64,000 nt of DNA from Tritonibacter mobilis (GCF_001681715.1 NZ_LNWY01000006.1:368969-432968); one strand, 5' to 3'; positions 42,860 to 52,666 are shown, counted from the first letter of the stretch. Notes: a model not told the origin generated them from the letters alone. Made by a program: numbers and translations.

Positions 42860-44560
42860 ATGACCCTGAACCTTTCGATGCCCGGACAAGAAGAGCTGAG
42901 CCCCAAGATCACCGTATTTGGTGTAGGCGGTGCGGGCGGCAATGCCGTCAACAACATGATCGCCAAGCAGCTTGAGGGCGTAGATTTTGTTGTGGCTAAC
43001 ACCGACGCGCAGGCGTTGCAGCAAAACGCGGCCAAGAATCGGGTGCAGCTCGGCGTTAAAGTGACCGAAGGTCTCGGTGCGGGCGCACGTCCTTCGGTGG
43101 GCTCTGCTGCAGCAGAAGAAAGCATCGAACAGATCGTGGACCACCTCGCAGGCGCACATATGTGCTTCATTACTGCGGGCATGGGTGGTGGCACCGGTAC
43201 CGGCGCGGCTCCGATCATTGCGCAGGCGGCACGCGAACTTGGCGTTCTGACCGTGGGGGTCGTGACCAAACCCTTCCAGTTTGAGGGTGCCAAGCGGATG
43301 CGTCAGGCGGAAGAGGGTGTTGAGAGCCTTCAGAAAGTCGTCGACACGCTGATTATCATTCCGAACCAGAACCTGTTCCGTCTCGCCAATGAGAAAACCA
43401 CCTTTACCGAGGCGTTCTCCATGGCGGATGACGTGCTCTATCAGGGTGTTAAAGGCGTCACCGACCTGATGGTCCGTCCGGGCCTCATCAACCTCGACTT
43501 TGCCGACGTTCGCGCCGTGATGGATGAGATGGGCAAAGCGATGATGGGCACCGGAGAAGGTGAAGGCGAAGATCGCGCCATTCAGGCTGCCGAGAAGGCC
43601 ATCGCCAACCCGCTGCTCGACGAAATCAGCCTCAAGGGTGCCAAAGGTGTGCTTATCAACATCACCGGTGCGCATGACCTGACCCTGTTTGAACTGGACG
43701 AGGCGGCAAACCGCATCCGCGAAGAGGTCGACCCGAACGCAAACATCATCGTTGGCTCCACGCTGGATACCGAGATGGAAGGCAAGATGCGCGTTTCCGT
43801 CGTTGCAACGGGTATCGACGCGTCTGAAGATGCCCATGAGGTTCCGGTTCCGCGCCGTCCGATGTCTGCTCCGCTGACCAAAACCGTGAGCGTTGAAGAA
43901 AACCGTCGCGCACCCTTGGAGCTGACCGAGCCGATGGAAACTGCAGCCCCGGTTGCTCAGGCAGCGGCTGAGGTTCCTGCCGGGCAAGAGCCTTCGCTCT
44001 TTTCCGAGTTTGACTCACAGCAGGGCGCACAAAGCGATGACCTGATCGAGGATGTGCGCGAAAGCGCGGATGCGACCGATGGTCTGCCGCCGCCTGCGTA
44101 TCAGCCGCAACCTCAGCAGCAGATGCAACAACAGCAGCCGCAGCAGGTTCAACAGCAACCTGTGCAGCAGCAACCCGCAGTAACGCAGGCTGAAGTGTTC
44201 GTTGCACCGCGTGCCCCGGCGCCGGGAACGCCATCACAGGATGCAATCGTGCGTCTGCGTGAGGCGGCTCAGCGTCATCAGGGTGGCCAGCAACAGCAGC
44301 AACCTGCAGCGGCCGCGCCGCAACAGCAGCAACCGCAGCGTCGTGCAGCAGATGCGCAAGAGCAGCGTCGTTTCGGCCTGAATTCTCTGATCAATCGTAT
44401 GACCGGCCATCCGCAGGAGACGACGCAAAATCGTCCCCAAGCGGCGCAACGGGTCCAGCCGAGCATGCAGAACGCACAGCCCCAACAGGCTGAGCAGCCG
44501 CATGATGAAGATCAGGAGCGGATTGAAATTCCGGCTTTCCTGCGTCGTCAGGCCAATTGA
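42860..44560 (+). CDS. ftsZ: Cell division protein FtsZ with long glutamine-rich linker
   Basis: A 566-residue tubulin-like GTPase that forms the division ring. The core (about 1-320) has [15 protein letters not shown], the tubulin signature GGGTGTG (109-115) and the T7-loop [16 protein letters not shown] linker of about 230 residues follows, with a stretch of CAG/CAA-encoded glutamines (around 415-500). The conserved C-terminal peptide is [12 protein letters not shown], which should bind FtsA. E. coli FtsZ has 383 residues, so the linker accounts for most of the excess. A strong terminator follows. Confidence 0.97.
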   Translation: MTLNLSMPGQEELSPKITVFGVGGAGGNAVNNMIAKQLEGVDFVVANTDAQALQQNAAKNRVQLGVKVTEGLGAGARPSVGSAAAEESIEQIVDHLAGAHMCFITAGMGGGTGTGAAPIIAQAARELGVLTVGVVTKPFQFEGAKRMRQAEEGVESLQKVVDTLIIIPNQNLFRLANEKTTFTEAFSMADDVLYQGVKGVTDLMVRPGLINLDFADVRAVMDEMGKAMMGTGEGEGEDRAIQAAEKAIANPLLDEISLKGAKGVLINITGAHDLTLFELDEAANRIREEVDPNANIIVGSTLDTEMEGKMRVSVVATGIDASEDAHEVPVPRRPMSAPLTKTVSVEENRRAPLELTEPMETAAPVAQAAAEVPAGQEPSLFSEFDSQQGAQSDDLIEDVRESADATDGLPPPAYQPQPQQQMQQQQPQQVQQQPVQQQPAVTQAEVFVAPRAPAPGTPSQDAIVRLREAAQRHQGGQQQQQPAAAAPQQQQPQRRAADAQEQRRFGLNSLINRMTGHPQETTQNRPQAAQRVQPSMQNAQPQQAEQPHDEDQERIEIPAFLRRQAN

Positions 44561-44580
44561 TCTGTCAATAAATACGTGAA

Positions 44581-44606
44581 AAAAGGCCGCCGAAAGGCGG
44601 TCTTTT
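44581..44606 (+). terminator. Intrinsic terminator after ftsZ
   Basis: AAAAGGCCGCC/GGCGGTCTTTT (one G-U pair) around a GAAA tetraloop, followed by a T-rich tract. Confidence 0.92.
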
Positions 44607-44757
44607 ATTTTTTATTTTCATGAGGTTAGGTTGGCCTCAGCGGTGTTTTGCCAAACTGTAATATTCATGTTTCATTCGGTTACAAAGATTGAATTGAGGC
44701 TAGTGCACAGAGCCCTTAGGTGTACCGGCAAGGCGGCCCCAGAGGCCGAAGCTACCC

Positions 44758-45705
44758 ATGAGGCACATTGTGCAAAACACGCTCAAAGCAGCAGTTACCT
44801 TTGAAGGCACCGGCCTGCATTCAGGCAAACCGGCCAAGATGATTGTGCGCCCGGCTCCCGCCGAGCATGGCATCACCTTCATGCGGACCGACATTGCCTT
44901 GGGTAACACACTCATTCCAGCGCGCTGGGACATGGTGGAGCGCACCGCGCTGTGTACACGTCTTGTGAACGGAGCCGGTGTGTCGGTTTCAACCGTAGAG
45001 CATATCATGGCGGCGCTTGCAGGCTGCGGTATCCACAATGCTCGTGTCGAGATCGACGGACCTGAAGTGCCGATCATGGATGGCTCATCTGCAGAATTTG
45101 TCCGCAAGATGATGGCGACTGGCATCCGTCGTCTGGGCGTACCTGTCCGTGCATGGAAAGTGCTGAAACCGGTCATGGTGGAAACCGAGGACGCGCGCGC
45201 AACCCTGTTGCCCTGCGACCGGTTGAAAATCTCTTTTGACATCGAGTTTGCGGAAGAAGGCATTGGCCATCAGAGCCGCGAACTGGACCTGCGTAACGGC
45301 ACTTTTGCTCGCGAACTCTGCGACAGCCGCACATTCTGCCGTCGCTCCGACGTTGAGGCGATGCAGGCCAATGGTCTCGCGCTCGGCGGTGTGCCAGGAG
45401 AGAACGCAGTGGTTTTTGATGGCCCTGTGGTCCATGCAGGTTCTGGTCTGCGCCACCCGGATGAGCCTGTTCGTCATAAGATGCTCGATGCACTTGGGGA
45501 TCTTGCATTGGCAGGCCTGCCGATCTTTGGTCACTATGTCGGGGAACGGGCAGGGCACTCGCTCACCAATACTCTGCTTCGTGCGCTCTTTGACACGCCG
45601 GGTGCCGTGCGCGAAGTTACCTGTGATCCGATCATGACCGCACGCCTGCCGGGCCAAGGCTTGGTCTGGTCCGAAATCCCTGCTCAGGTGCGCCGCGTCG
45701 CCTGA
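44758..45705 (+). CDS. lpxC: UDP-3-O-acyl-N-acetylglucosamine deacetylase
   Basis: Catalyses the committed, zinc-dependent step of lipid A synthesis in the cytoplasm. The 315-residue protein has TGLHSG near the N-terminus, the zinc-site STVEHIMAAL (H82), EIDGPEVPIMDGSS, RHKMLDALGDLAL carrying the second zinc ligands, and AGHSLTN with the general histidine. The ATG at 44758 has AGAGG upstream. A terminator on each side makes it a single-gene unit. Confidence 0.97.
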   Translation: MRHIVQNTLKAAVTFEGTGLHSGKPAKMIVRPAPAEHGITFMRTDIALGNTLIPARWDMVERTALCTRLVNGAGVSVSTVEHIMAALAGCGIHNARVEIDGPEVPIMDGSSAEFVRKMMATGIRRLGVPVRAWKVLKPVMVETEDARATLLPCDRLKISFDIEFAEEGIGHQSRELDLRNGTFARELCDSRTFCRRSDVEAMQANGLALGGVPGENAVVFDGPVVHAGSGLRHPDEPVRHKMLDALGDLALAGLPIFGHYVGERAGHSLTNTLLRALFDTPGAVREVTCDPIMTARLPGQGLVWSEIPAQVRRVA

Positions 45706-46022
45706 TCGCGGGTCGTGCAAATACTCCAATCAGATATGAAACGGTCGGCTTGCGTCGGCCGTTTTTCATTTTGTGGATCGGTGCGCGTGTTTGAGGCCAT
45801 GGAATGCTGCGGTTTGAGGAAGCAAGCAGACTTGACCCTCACCGGCTTTCTCTGCCAATTGAGCTTGAGCAGTGTGAAAGGCGTTTTGCACATCATATGA
45901 ATGTGCTAGACCGTGGCGACGCCCCGTCCCATACATGGGATGTTAGGCCCCGCCAGCGCCAAGACGCAGGCGAAAGGACGCGGTCGCGAGGCTGCAGAAC
46001 GAGACGGTGAAGTGAGGCAGGA
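45706..46022. other. Intergenic region between lpxC and bamD
   Basis: 317 bp. The lpxC terminator (45739-45764) is the only clear element. The remainder must hold the bamD promoter; I could not place it, and no ORF in it has a ribosome-binding site. Confidence 0.5.
45739..45764 (+). terminator. Intrinsic terminator after lpxC
   Basis: An 11 bp stem AAACGGTCGGC/GTCGGCCGTTT (two G-U pairs) with a TTGC loop and a T-run. Confidence 0.82.
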
Positions 46023-46874
46023 ATGATCGGCATCAGGGCAGCAGCCAAAGGGATCGGAGTGGTCGCACTGATGGCGACTCTTGCCGCGTGCGGTGGTGCG
46101 GATGGTGATGCACAGCGCTCGGGACAAGATCTCGAAGTATTTACTCCGGCTCAGATCTACGAACGCGGTGAGTTTGAGCTTGCTCGCAACCGCGAACAGG
46201 ATGCGGCTTATTATTTCTCCGAGGTTGAGCGGCTCTATCCCTATTCTGAATGGGCCAAGCAATCGCTGATCATGCAGGCCTTCACCTATCATCAGGCCGA
46301 GGATTACGAGAACAGTCGCTCCGCTGCACAGCGCTATATAGATTTCTACCCCACTGATGAGGATGCAGCGTACGCTCAGTATCTTCTGGCGCTGAGCTAT
46401 TATGACCAGATTGATGAGGTCGGGCGCGATCAGGGGCTGACATTCCAGGCGTTGCAGGCGCTGCGCACGGTGATCGAGGTTTATCCCGATAGTGAATATG
46501 CCTCTTCCGCGATCCTGAAATTCGACCTCGCCTTTGATCACCTTGCGGGCAAGGAGATGGAGATCGGTCGCTACTATCTGAAGCGCCAGCACTACACCGC
46601 AGCGATCAATCGCTTCCGTGTGGTGGTTGAGGATTTCCAGACCACCTCGCACACGGCCGAGGCGTTGTATCGCCTGATCGAGGCTTATCTGTCGCTCGGC
46701 CTGACAGATGAGGCACAGTCTGCGGGCGCTATTCTGGGTCACAACTTCCAATCGACAGATTGGTACGAGGATGGCTACAAACTGCTGACCTCGCAGGGCC
46801 TCAAGCTCAAGGATCGTGGCAACAACTGGCTCGCCAAGATCTATCGCCAGTCGATCAAGGGCCAATGGCTCTGA
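46023..46874 (+). CDS. bamD: Outer membrane protein assembly factor BamD
   Basis: A 283-residue lipoprotein of the beta-barrel assembly machinery. The signal peptide ends in a lipobox (TLAAC, Cys22), and the mature part is TPR-rich: PAQIYERGEFELARNREQDAAYYFSEVERLYPYSEWAKQS, ALRTVIEVYPDSEYA, YLKRQHYTAAINRFRVVVEDFQTTSHTAEALYRLIEAYLSLGL. Length and repeat pattern fit BamD (ComL/YfiO). recN follows 76 bp downstream and may share its transcript. Confidence 0.95.
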   Translation: MIGIRAAAKGIGVVALMATLAACGGADGDAQRSGQDLEVFTPAQIYERGEFELARNREQDAAYYFSEVERLYPYSEWAKQSLIMQAFTYHQAEDYENSRSAAQRYIDFYPTDEDAAYAQYLLALSYYDQIDEVGRDQGLTFQALQALRTVIEVYPDSEYASSAILKFDLAFDHLAGKEMEIGRYYLKRQHYTAAINRFRVVVEDFQTTSHTAEALYRLIEAYLSLGLTDEAQSAGAILGHNFQSTDWYEDGYKLLTSQGLKLKDRGNNWLAKIYRQSIKGQWL

Positions 46875-46950
46875 CGGACTACAGTTCTGCGCAATTGGAT
46901 CCGAGCGTTGGTGTGCAGCGTTCGGATCGCGCTCAATACGGGGCATCTAG

Positions 46951-48600
46951 ATGCTGCGCGCGCTTGATATTCGCGACCTTCTGATCATCGACCATCTGGA
47001 ACTGACGTTCCAGCCGGGTCTGAATGTACTCACCGGGGAAACCGGTGCCGGTAAATCCATCCTTCTTGATTCTCTGGGCTTTGTGCTGGGCTGGCGCGGA
47101 CGTGCTGCATTGGTGCGCCAAGGTGCTGAGCAAGGGGAGGTCGTTGCGGAATTCGATTTGCCCGAGGGACACGCGGCGCGGGCGGTGCTTGAAGAGGCTG
47201 GGTTGCCGGTTTCTGACAGTCTGCTGTTGCGGCGGGTAAACACCGCGGATGGGCGTAAAACGGCATGGGTCAATGATCGCCGTTGCTCGGGCGAGGTGCT
47301 CAGAGCGCTTTCTGATACATTGCTGGAGCTGCATGGCCAGCATGACGACCGGGGCCTCCTTAATCCGCGTGGCCACCGGGCGATGTTGGATGAATTTGCC
47401 AATGCCACTGCCCAAGTGGAAGAGGTGCGCACCGCATGGAGCGCCGCAGCCCGCGCGCGTAAGCAGGTGGCCGATACCCGTGCAGCCTTGGAAAACGTGC
47501 GCGCAGAAGAGGAATTCTTGCGTCATTCGGTGTCCGAACTGGACCAGTTGAACCCGGAACCCGGCGAAGATGAGAATTTAGACACCCGCCGCCGTCATAT
47601 GCAGGCCGCTGAGCGTATCCGGGGCGACATTGCCCGCGCGCACAGCCTGCTGTCTGAAGGGGCGGAGGGCGCGATGGGAGAGGCGCAACGCTGGCTGGAA
47701 GCCGTCTCAGGTGATGCGGGCGAAGCGCTTGATGCACCATTGGCTGCCCTGAGCCGCGCCATGATCGAGTTGGGCGATGCTCAGGACGGGGTGGAGCGGT
47801 TTCTCGAAGGGCTCGATTTTAACCCCGGCGATCTGGAAGATTGTGAAGAGCGCCTCTTTGCGATCCGCGCCTTGGCCCGCAAACACAATGTCCAGCCAGA
47901 TGATCTGGCAGAGCATGCGGATGTGTTGCGCGAAAAACTTCAGGCACTGGATGCGGGTGATCAGAATCTTGCGGATCAGGAAAAAGCGCTGAAGGCCGCA
48001 GAGGCCACATATCAGACCGCAGCAGGCCGTCTGTCCGCCAAACGTCGCGATAGCGCGGCGACGTTGGATGCGGCGGTAATGGCGGAACTGGCACCGTTGA
48101 AAATGGAACGCGCGGTGTTTGAAACCTTGATCGCTGACGCAGAACCGGGCCCAGAAGGTGTGGATGCGGTGGCCTTCACCGTCGCGACAAACCCCGGCGC
48201 GCCTGCGGGTCCGCTTAATAAGATCGCATCCGGTGGCGAGTTGAGCCGCTTCCTGCTGGCGCTTAAGGTCTGTCTGCGCGGCGAGGATGCAGAAAAAACG
48301 CTGATCTTCGACGAGATCGACCGTGGGGTGGGAGGCGCAACTGCAGATGCGGTTGGGCGGCGGCTCAAGGCGCTCGCAGATGGCAGCCAGGTGCTGGTTG
48401 TCACCCATTCGCCGCAGGTGGCGGCGCAGGGGGCTCATCACTGGCGGGTGCAGAAATCCGTTGAGGCGGGCGTGACGCTATCGCAAGTGGTGCCACTCAG
48501 TGATGACGAGCGGATTGATGAAATCGCGCGTATGGTCTCGGGGGACCGCATCACACCAGAGGCACGCGCGGCGGCCAAAGCTCTGCTGGCAGACGTCTAG
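46951..48600 (+). CDS. recN: DNA repair protein RecN
   Basis: A 549-residue SMC-like ATPase for double-strand break repair. N-terminal P-loop TGETGAGKSILLDSLGFVLG (about 28-47), ELHGQHDD, central coiled coils, then the C-terminal signature SGGELSRFLLALKVCL, Walker B TLIFDEIDRGVGG and VVTHSPQVAA. The ATG at 46951 (MLRALDIRDLLIIDHLEL) matches the family. Confidence 0.96.
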   Translation: MLRALDIRDLLIIDHLELTFQPGLNVLTGETGAGKSILLDSLGFVLGWRGRAALVRQGAEQGEVVAEFDLPEGHAARAVLEEAGLPVSDSLLLRRVNTADGRKTAWVNDRRCSGEVLRALSDTLLELHGQHDDRGLLNPRGHRAMLDEFANATAQVEEVRTAWSAAARARKQVADTRAALENVRAEEEFLRHSVSELDQLNPEPGEDENLDTRRRHMQAAERIRGDIARAHSLLSEGAEGAMGEAQRWLEAVSGDAGEALDAPLAALSRAMIELGDAQDGVERFLEGLDFNPGDLEDCEERLFAIRALARKHNVQPDDLAEHADVLREKLQALDAGDQNLADQEKALKAAEATYQTAAGRLSAKRRDSAATLDAAVMAELAPLKMERAVFETLIADAEPGPEGVDAVAFTVATNPGAPAGPLNKIASGGELSRFLLALKVCLRGEDAEKTLIFDEIDRGVGGATADAVGRRLKALADGSQVLVVTHSPQVAAQGAHHWRVQKSVEAGVTLSQVVPLSDDERIDEIARMVSGDRITPEARAAAKALLADV

Positions 48601-48681
48601 CTACGCGCCGCAAGAATATTTGTTAACCATCACAGGATGGGTGTGGCCCTGATAGGTCAGTGAAGGGATCGGAGAACCTAA

Positions 48682-50376
48682 ATGGCGCGATTTGAACGCT
48701 CTGCACTGTCCGAATATTTTGCCCAAGCCAAGGCGAGCCTGAAGGATGCGCAGCGTGTTCTGGTCCACCGTGGCCCGAGCCAGCTACAGTTTTGGCTGAT
48801 TGCCATGATCATCGGTATCCTTGCAGGCTTTGCTGCACTGTTCTTTCGCAAGGGGATCACCGCATTGCAGGGCGCGGTCTATGGTGCGGAGGACGTCGAC
48901 TATCTGCATAGTTTCGCCGCCACGCTGCCTTGGTATGTGCTGCTTTTAGTCCCGGTGCTTGGGGGGCTGATTGTGGGGATAATCCTGCATCGCTTTACGC
49001 CGGACGGCCGTGTACGCTCTGTTGCCGATGTGATCGAGGGTGCGGCCCTGCGCGACGGGCGTGTCGAGATCCGTGAAGGGCTTGCCTCAGCCTGCGCCTC
49101 GTTTCTGACGCTCTCTACCGGCGGGTCTTCGGGCCGAGAAGGGCCTGTGGTGCATATCGCAGGTATGATTTCCACATGGATCAGCGATCGCATTCGCGCC
49201 GATGGGGTTACCGGGCGGGACCTCTTGGGCTGTGCGGTGGCGGCAGCGGTCTCTGCGAGTTTTAACGCACCTATCGCGGGTGCGCTCTTTGCCATGGAAG
49301 TGGTGCTGCGGCATTTCTCGGTCAATACCTTTGCCCCGATCGTGGTGGCCTCTGTTGCTGGCACGGTGATCAACCGGCTGGAATATGGCGATGTGACCGA
49401 GTTCGTTCTCACAACCCCCGGCGCGTTGCAGTTCTACGTGGAATTGCCCGCCTTCTTGATCCTTGGTCTGATCTGCGGCGTTGTGGCGGTGGTGCTGATG
49501 CGCTCGATCTTCGTGACCGACAGGTTAGGGAGTGCGGTCCAATCCGCGCTTGGCGTGCCGCGCTGGTTGCGTCCGACAGCTGCTGGCTTTCTGCTCGGCA
49601 TGATCGCGATCTGGTTTCCCCACATTATCGGCGTTGGCTATGAAACCACGGTTCTGGCGCTATCTGGTCAATTGCTGCTCAGCCAGGCGATCCTCTTCAC
49701 CATCGTCAAAGTGGCCGCCGTTTCCATCACGATGGGCGGGCGCATGGGCGGGGGCGTGTTCTCGCCTTCCCTGATGGTTGGTGCTTTGACGGGGCTTGCC
49801 TTCGGGCTTATCGCCACCAACCTGCTGCCAGATGTGTCGGGCACCCACACGCTTTATGCCTTTGCGGGGATGGGGGCTGTGGCGGCGGCGGTGCTGGGCG
49901 CGCCCATCTCAACCACGCTTATCGTGTTCGAACTGACGGGGGACTGGCAGATCGGTCTTGCGGTGATGGTCTCTGTGTCAATGTCCACCGCTCTGGCCTC
50001 GCGCCTTGTGGATCGGTCGTTTTTCCTGACCCAACTGGAAAAGCGTGACATTCACTGCGCCGCAGGACCACAGGCCTACCTTCTGGGCACGCTGCGGGTC
50101 GGAAAAGTCATGCGCCCGCTGTCAGCCTCAGATCCTGAGAGCGCGCAATTGCTGATAGACGAAGGCATTGCAATCAGCCCAACTGCGACGCTGGAGGCGG
50201 CATTGCCGATCTTTGACAGGGCAGGGGTGGAGTTCATTCCCGTGGTCGATGAAGAAGAGCTCTCCGAAGAGACCGGAGAGCCAAAGATGACCCTGATTGG
50301 GGTCATCCATCATATCGATGCGCTCAAGGCCTATAACCGGGCTTTGGTCGCCATCGCTGCAGAAGAGCATCGTTAG
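48682..50376 (+). CDS. ClC family chloride channel/transporter with C-terminal CBS region
   Basis: A 564-residue membrane protein. The external-gate glutamate is present in GREGPVV (E153), and the selectivity-region GGRMGGGVFSPSLMVG is intact. The position of the internal proton glutamate of ClC-ec1 (E203) is V207 here (ALFAMEVVLRHF), as in ClC channels. A cytoplasmic C-terminal region (about 470-560) looks like a CBS pair interrupted by an acidic insert (DEEELSEETGEP). Inner membrane. GGAGA upstream supports the ATG. The gene stands alone and a family 1 repeat follows. Confidence 0.9.
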   Translation: MARFERSALSEYFAQAKASLKDAQRVLVHRGPSQLQFWLIAMIIGILAGFAALFFRKGITALQGAVYGAEDVDYLHSFAATLPWYVLLLVPVLGGLIVGIILHRFTPDGRVRSVADVIEGAALRDGRVEIREGLASACASFLTLSTGGSSGREGPVVHIAGMISTWISDRIRADGVTGRDLLGCAVAAAVSASFNAPIAGALFAMEVVLRHFSVNTFAPIVVASVAGTVINRLEYGDVTEFVLTTPGALQFYVELPAFLILGLICGVVAVVLMRSIFVTDRLGSAVQSALGVPRWLRPTAAGFLLGMIAIWFPHIIGVGYETTVLALSGQLLLSQAILFTIVKVAAVSITMGGRMGGGVFSPSLMVGALTGLAFGLIATNLLPDVSGTHTLYAFAGMGAVAAAVLGAPISTTLIVFELTGDWQIGLAVMVSVSMSTALASRLVDRSFFLTQLEKRDIHCAAGPQAYLLGTLRVGKVMRPLSASDPESAQLLIDEGIAISPTATLEAALPIFDRAGVEFIPVVDEEELSEETGEPKMTLIGVIHHIDALKAYNRALVAIAAEEHR

Positions 50377-50385
50377 GGCACGTAG

Positions 50386-50478
50386 TGGGCCTGCGCCCCG
50401 AAGGGGCGCTGGGCCCAAGGCTGTTTGTGCTGCATCTTTGATGCAGCGCACAGGCGCGGGAGCCCCCGGCCTGTGATG
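50386..50478. repeat. Structured intergenic repeat, family 1, copy C (reverse orientation)
   Basis: GCGCCCC/GGGGCGC (50393-50409), GCCCAAGG, GCTGCATC/GATGCAGC (50429-50447), then GGCGCGGGAGCCC. Read on the minus strand the modules follow the same order as the copies at 5450 and 16395. It lies between two convergent genes. Confidence 0.6.
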
Positions 50479-50480
50479 CA

Positions 50481-51173
50481 TCAGCGCTGACGCCAGAGGG
50501 CGTGGAAGATATGCGTGAAGGTCGCAGCGCCCAGGATCGGGATCAGCAGGTTCACCAACGGGATCGACAGCGGCATCGCCATCAACACACCCGCTGCCCA
50601 GATCGTGGCGCCATGGCGTCGCCGCAGGCGTTTGGCTTCCACCAGCCCAACCCGGCGCGCGGCGGCGAGGGTGAAATACTCACGCCCCAGCAAGAACCCG
50701 TTGAGACCCCAGAAAATGAACAACGCCGCTGGGGGGAACATCACATAGAGGATGAGCGCGAGCACGTTTGCAGTGAGCAAAACGCCGAGAAAATTCACGG
50801 TGTCTTTGACGCCTTCCCAAATCGATAACCCCGGAACCGGCGGCAAGTGGGGATAGTGTTTGGCCTCGACGGCGGCGGCCACCTCGTCCAGAAACATCGA
50901 TGTGATCGCCGAGGCGACCGGAACCATCAAGAACACCGACAGCAGCATCATGAAGAAGAATGATCCGACCGAAAGCAGATCATTCAGCCATGTCACCTGA
51001 CCAATCAGCGGCAATGTCGTTTCAGGCCCGACCAGCGATTGGATCAGGATCAAAAGCGCTGCATAGGCCGCAACCAGCAGCGCAAACGTAAGCCCCACAC
51101 CGAGAAAGAGAACCCGGCGAAAGCGCGGGTCTCCAATTTGGCCAAGAGCATTGCCAAAGGCGGTAAAGATCAT
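50481..51173 (-). CDS. EI24 domain (CysZ-like) membrane protein
   Basis: A 230-residue protein with about five hydrophobic segments and the EI24/CysZ pattern: SFFFMMLLSVFLMVPVASAITSMFLDEVAAAVE, ILYVMFPPAALFIFWGLNGFLLGREYFTLAAARR, and a C-terminal PLVNLLIPILGAATFTHIFHAL. CysZ is a sulfate permease; EI24 proteins in general are not well defined. The start overlaps the nitroreductase stop by 4 bp (ATGA), so they are coupled. Confidence 0.82.
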   Translation of the reverse strand: MIFTAFGNALGQIGDPRFRRVLFLGVGLTFALLVAAYAALLILIQSLVGPETTLPLIGQVTWLNDLLSVGSFFFMMLLSVFLMVPVASAITSMFLDEVAAAVEAKHYPHLPPVPGLSIWEGVKDTVNFLGVLLTANVLALILYVMFPPAALFIFWGLNGFLLGREYFTLAAARRVGLVEAKRLRRRHGATIWAAGVLMAMPLSIPLVNLLIPILGAATFTHIFHALWRQR

Positions 51174-51748
51174 GTTTCAACCCATGTGGTGATCGCGTCG
51201 ACATCCGGACGTGGGCGCTCAGGCGGCACGGCACCTTCGGTGGCGATATGGATGAGGCCCGCGATACGTTCGTTTTCCGCCAGATCAAAGGCAGCTTTGC
51301 AAAATCCGCGATCATGGCTCATCCAGCCAGAGAGCCAGTTTGCGCCCCAACCCGCCGCCAGTGCGGCGTTCAGCAGGGCGAGGCAAACGGCGCCTGCAGA
51401 ATAGGTCATCTCCAATGGTGGGATCTTGGGGCTGTCTTTTTGGATCTCAACCACCACCACTGCAAGCTGGCCGAGGTCAAACTGGCTGCGTGCCTTGGCG
51501 ATATCCTCGGAGGATTTGCCCAGACGCGTGCCCGCTTCTGCAGTGAGATCACCCAGCCGCTGCATCGCACCCTTTTCCACCACGATAAAACGCCAAGGCT
51601 CCAGCTTGCCGTGATCCGGCGTACGGGCGGCTGCCGTCAGCAGCGGCATGAGGTCTTCACGTGTGGGAGCAGGCGCGATCAGCGTTTTGGCCGGGCGAGA
51701 GCGGCGATTGTGCAGAAAGTCGAGGGCGGCATCATTGCGTTGTGGCAT
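51170..51748 (-). CDS. Nitroreductase family protein (YdjA-like)
   Basis: A 192-residue FMN-dependent oxidoreductase. FMN-binding NRRSRPAKTL near residue 14-23, AARTPDHGKLEPWRFIVVEKG, and GWGANWLSGWMSH, as in the short YdjA class. The physiological substrate is unknown. It is first in a two-gene unit with the EI24 membrane protein. Start MPQRNDAALDF. Confidence 0.88.
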   Translation of the reverse strand: MPQRNDAALDFLHNRRSRPAKTLIAPAPTREDLMPLLTAAARTPDHGKLEPWRFIVVEKGAMQRLGDLTAEAGTRLGKSSEDIAKARSQFDLGQLAVVVVEIQKDSPKIPPLEMTYSAGAVCLALLNAALAAGWGANWLSGWMSHDRGFCKAAFDLAENERIAGLIHIATEGAVPPERPRPDVDAITTWVET

Positions 51749-51981
51749 ATGTAAAACCTTTTTACATCTTGTCTTGCCCTATGTCGGGCAGCTGGAGGCG
51801 GGTTTCAAGGGGAAAGCGGCCTTGCGGGGCCAGTCACTTGAGTGCGCGGGACTGGGGGCTGGGAACGCATCTTCTGCGGGTGTATTGCTGCCACGAGAAT
51901 GTGTCCACGGGCATCATCGCACATGAAAGTGGCGCCAACGCACAACAGGCTTTTTGCGCGCCTCAGCAAGGACCATGACCC

Positions 51982-52260
51982 ATGGCAAAACCTAAAGCAC
52001 GCGCGTTGGCCGACCTGAGTGATCTGGCTCAACCCGGCGCAGAGATCACGGTGCGTGTCACGCCAAAAGCGGCCTATAACGCAGTGCTGCGGCAAGGGGA
52101 TGTGATCAAAGTGATGGTGACCACCGTCCCAGAGGGCGGCAAGGCAACTGCGGATGTGGCAGCACTTTTGGCGCGCGCATTGGGTGTAGCACCGTCGCAG
52201 ATCACCCTGCGTCGCGGGGCAACCAGCCGGGATAAGACATTTGTTCTGACAGAGCAGTGA
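51982..52260 (+). CDS. DUF167 (YggU) family protein
   Basis: A 92-residue protein with the YggU pattern (GAEITVRVTPKAAYNAV, VMVTTVPEGGKATADVAALLARALGV, ITLRRGATSRDKTFVL). Function unknown; cytoplasmic. Stand-alone gene. Confidence 0.85.
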   Translation: MAKPKARALADLSDLAQPGAEITVRVTPKAAYNAVLRQGDVIKVMVTTVPEGGKATADVAALLARALGVAPSQITLRRGATSRDKTFVLTEQ

Positions 52261-52290
52261 CGCGCGCGCTGAGGCGAGCCACGGGTTGGG

Positions 52291-52533
52291 TCAGCCGTTC
52301 TTTTCCATCACCAGCCGGTAAACCCCCTCGGGCAGGTCCAGTGCCGCAGCGAGGTCTTGAACCTGTTCGGGCGACAAGGTGATGCGTAACGTCGAATTGG
52401 TGCGGGGATCGAATTGTTCGATTGTGACACATTCGGCGAAAGCATTGATGATCACATCCTCGTTCAGATGGGTTTTACCCTCATCGACGAGCGTGATCAC
52501 AGTGGAATCAAATTCATGCTCAATGGTAAACAT
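52291..52533 (-). CDS. Small conserved hypothetical protein
   Basis: An acidic 80-residue protein (MFTIEHEFDSTVITLVDEG; C-terminus AALDLPEGVYRLVMEKNG) with no signal peptide, membrane helix or known motif. It appears to be a compact alpha/beta domain. I recall similar short proteins in related genera, but the function is unknown. It is convergent with the DUF167 gene and divergent from the M48 lipoprotein gene. Confidence 0.65.
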   Translation of the reverse strand: MFTIEHEFDSTVITLVDEGKTHLNEDVIINAFAECVTIEQFDPRTNSTLRITLSPEQVQDLAAALDLPEGVYRLVMEKNG

Positions 52534-52666
52534 GACCTGAGCTTGCCACCGGTTTCGCTACGCTGGCAAGTCGCGTTCGACAACCGGTTCCAGTATCTGT
52601 GACGGGCAGTTGATTGCATATACTGCAAAATCCGGGCTAGCCTGAGGCAACCGATTGTGGAGTACC

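Noticed and set aside
44100..44340. CAG/CAA-rich tract in ftsZ as a DNA microsatellite.
   Set aside because: The codons are mixed and interrupted, the frame is intact, and it encodes the FtsZ linker; it is not a clean tandem repeat.
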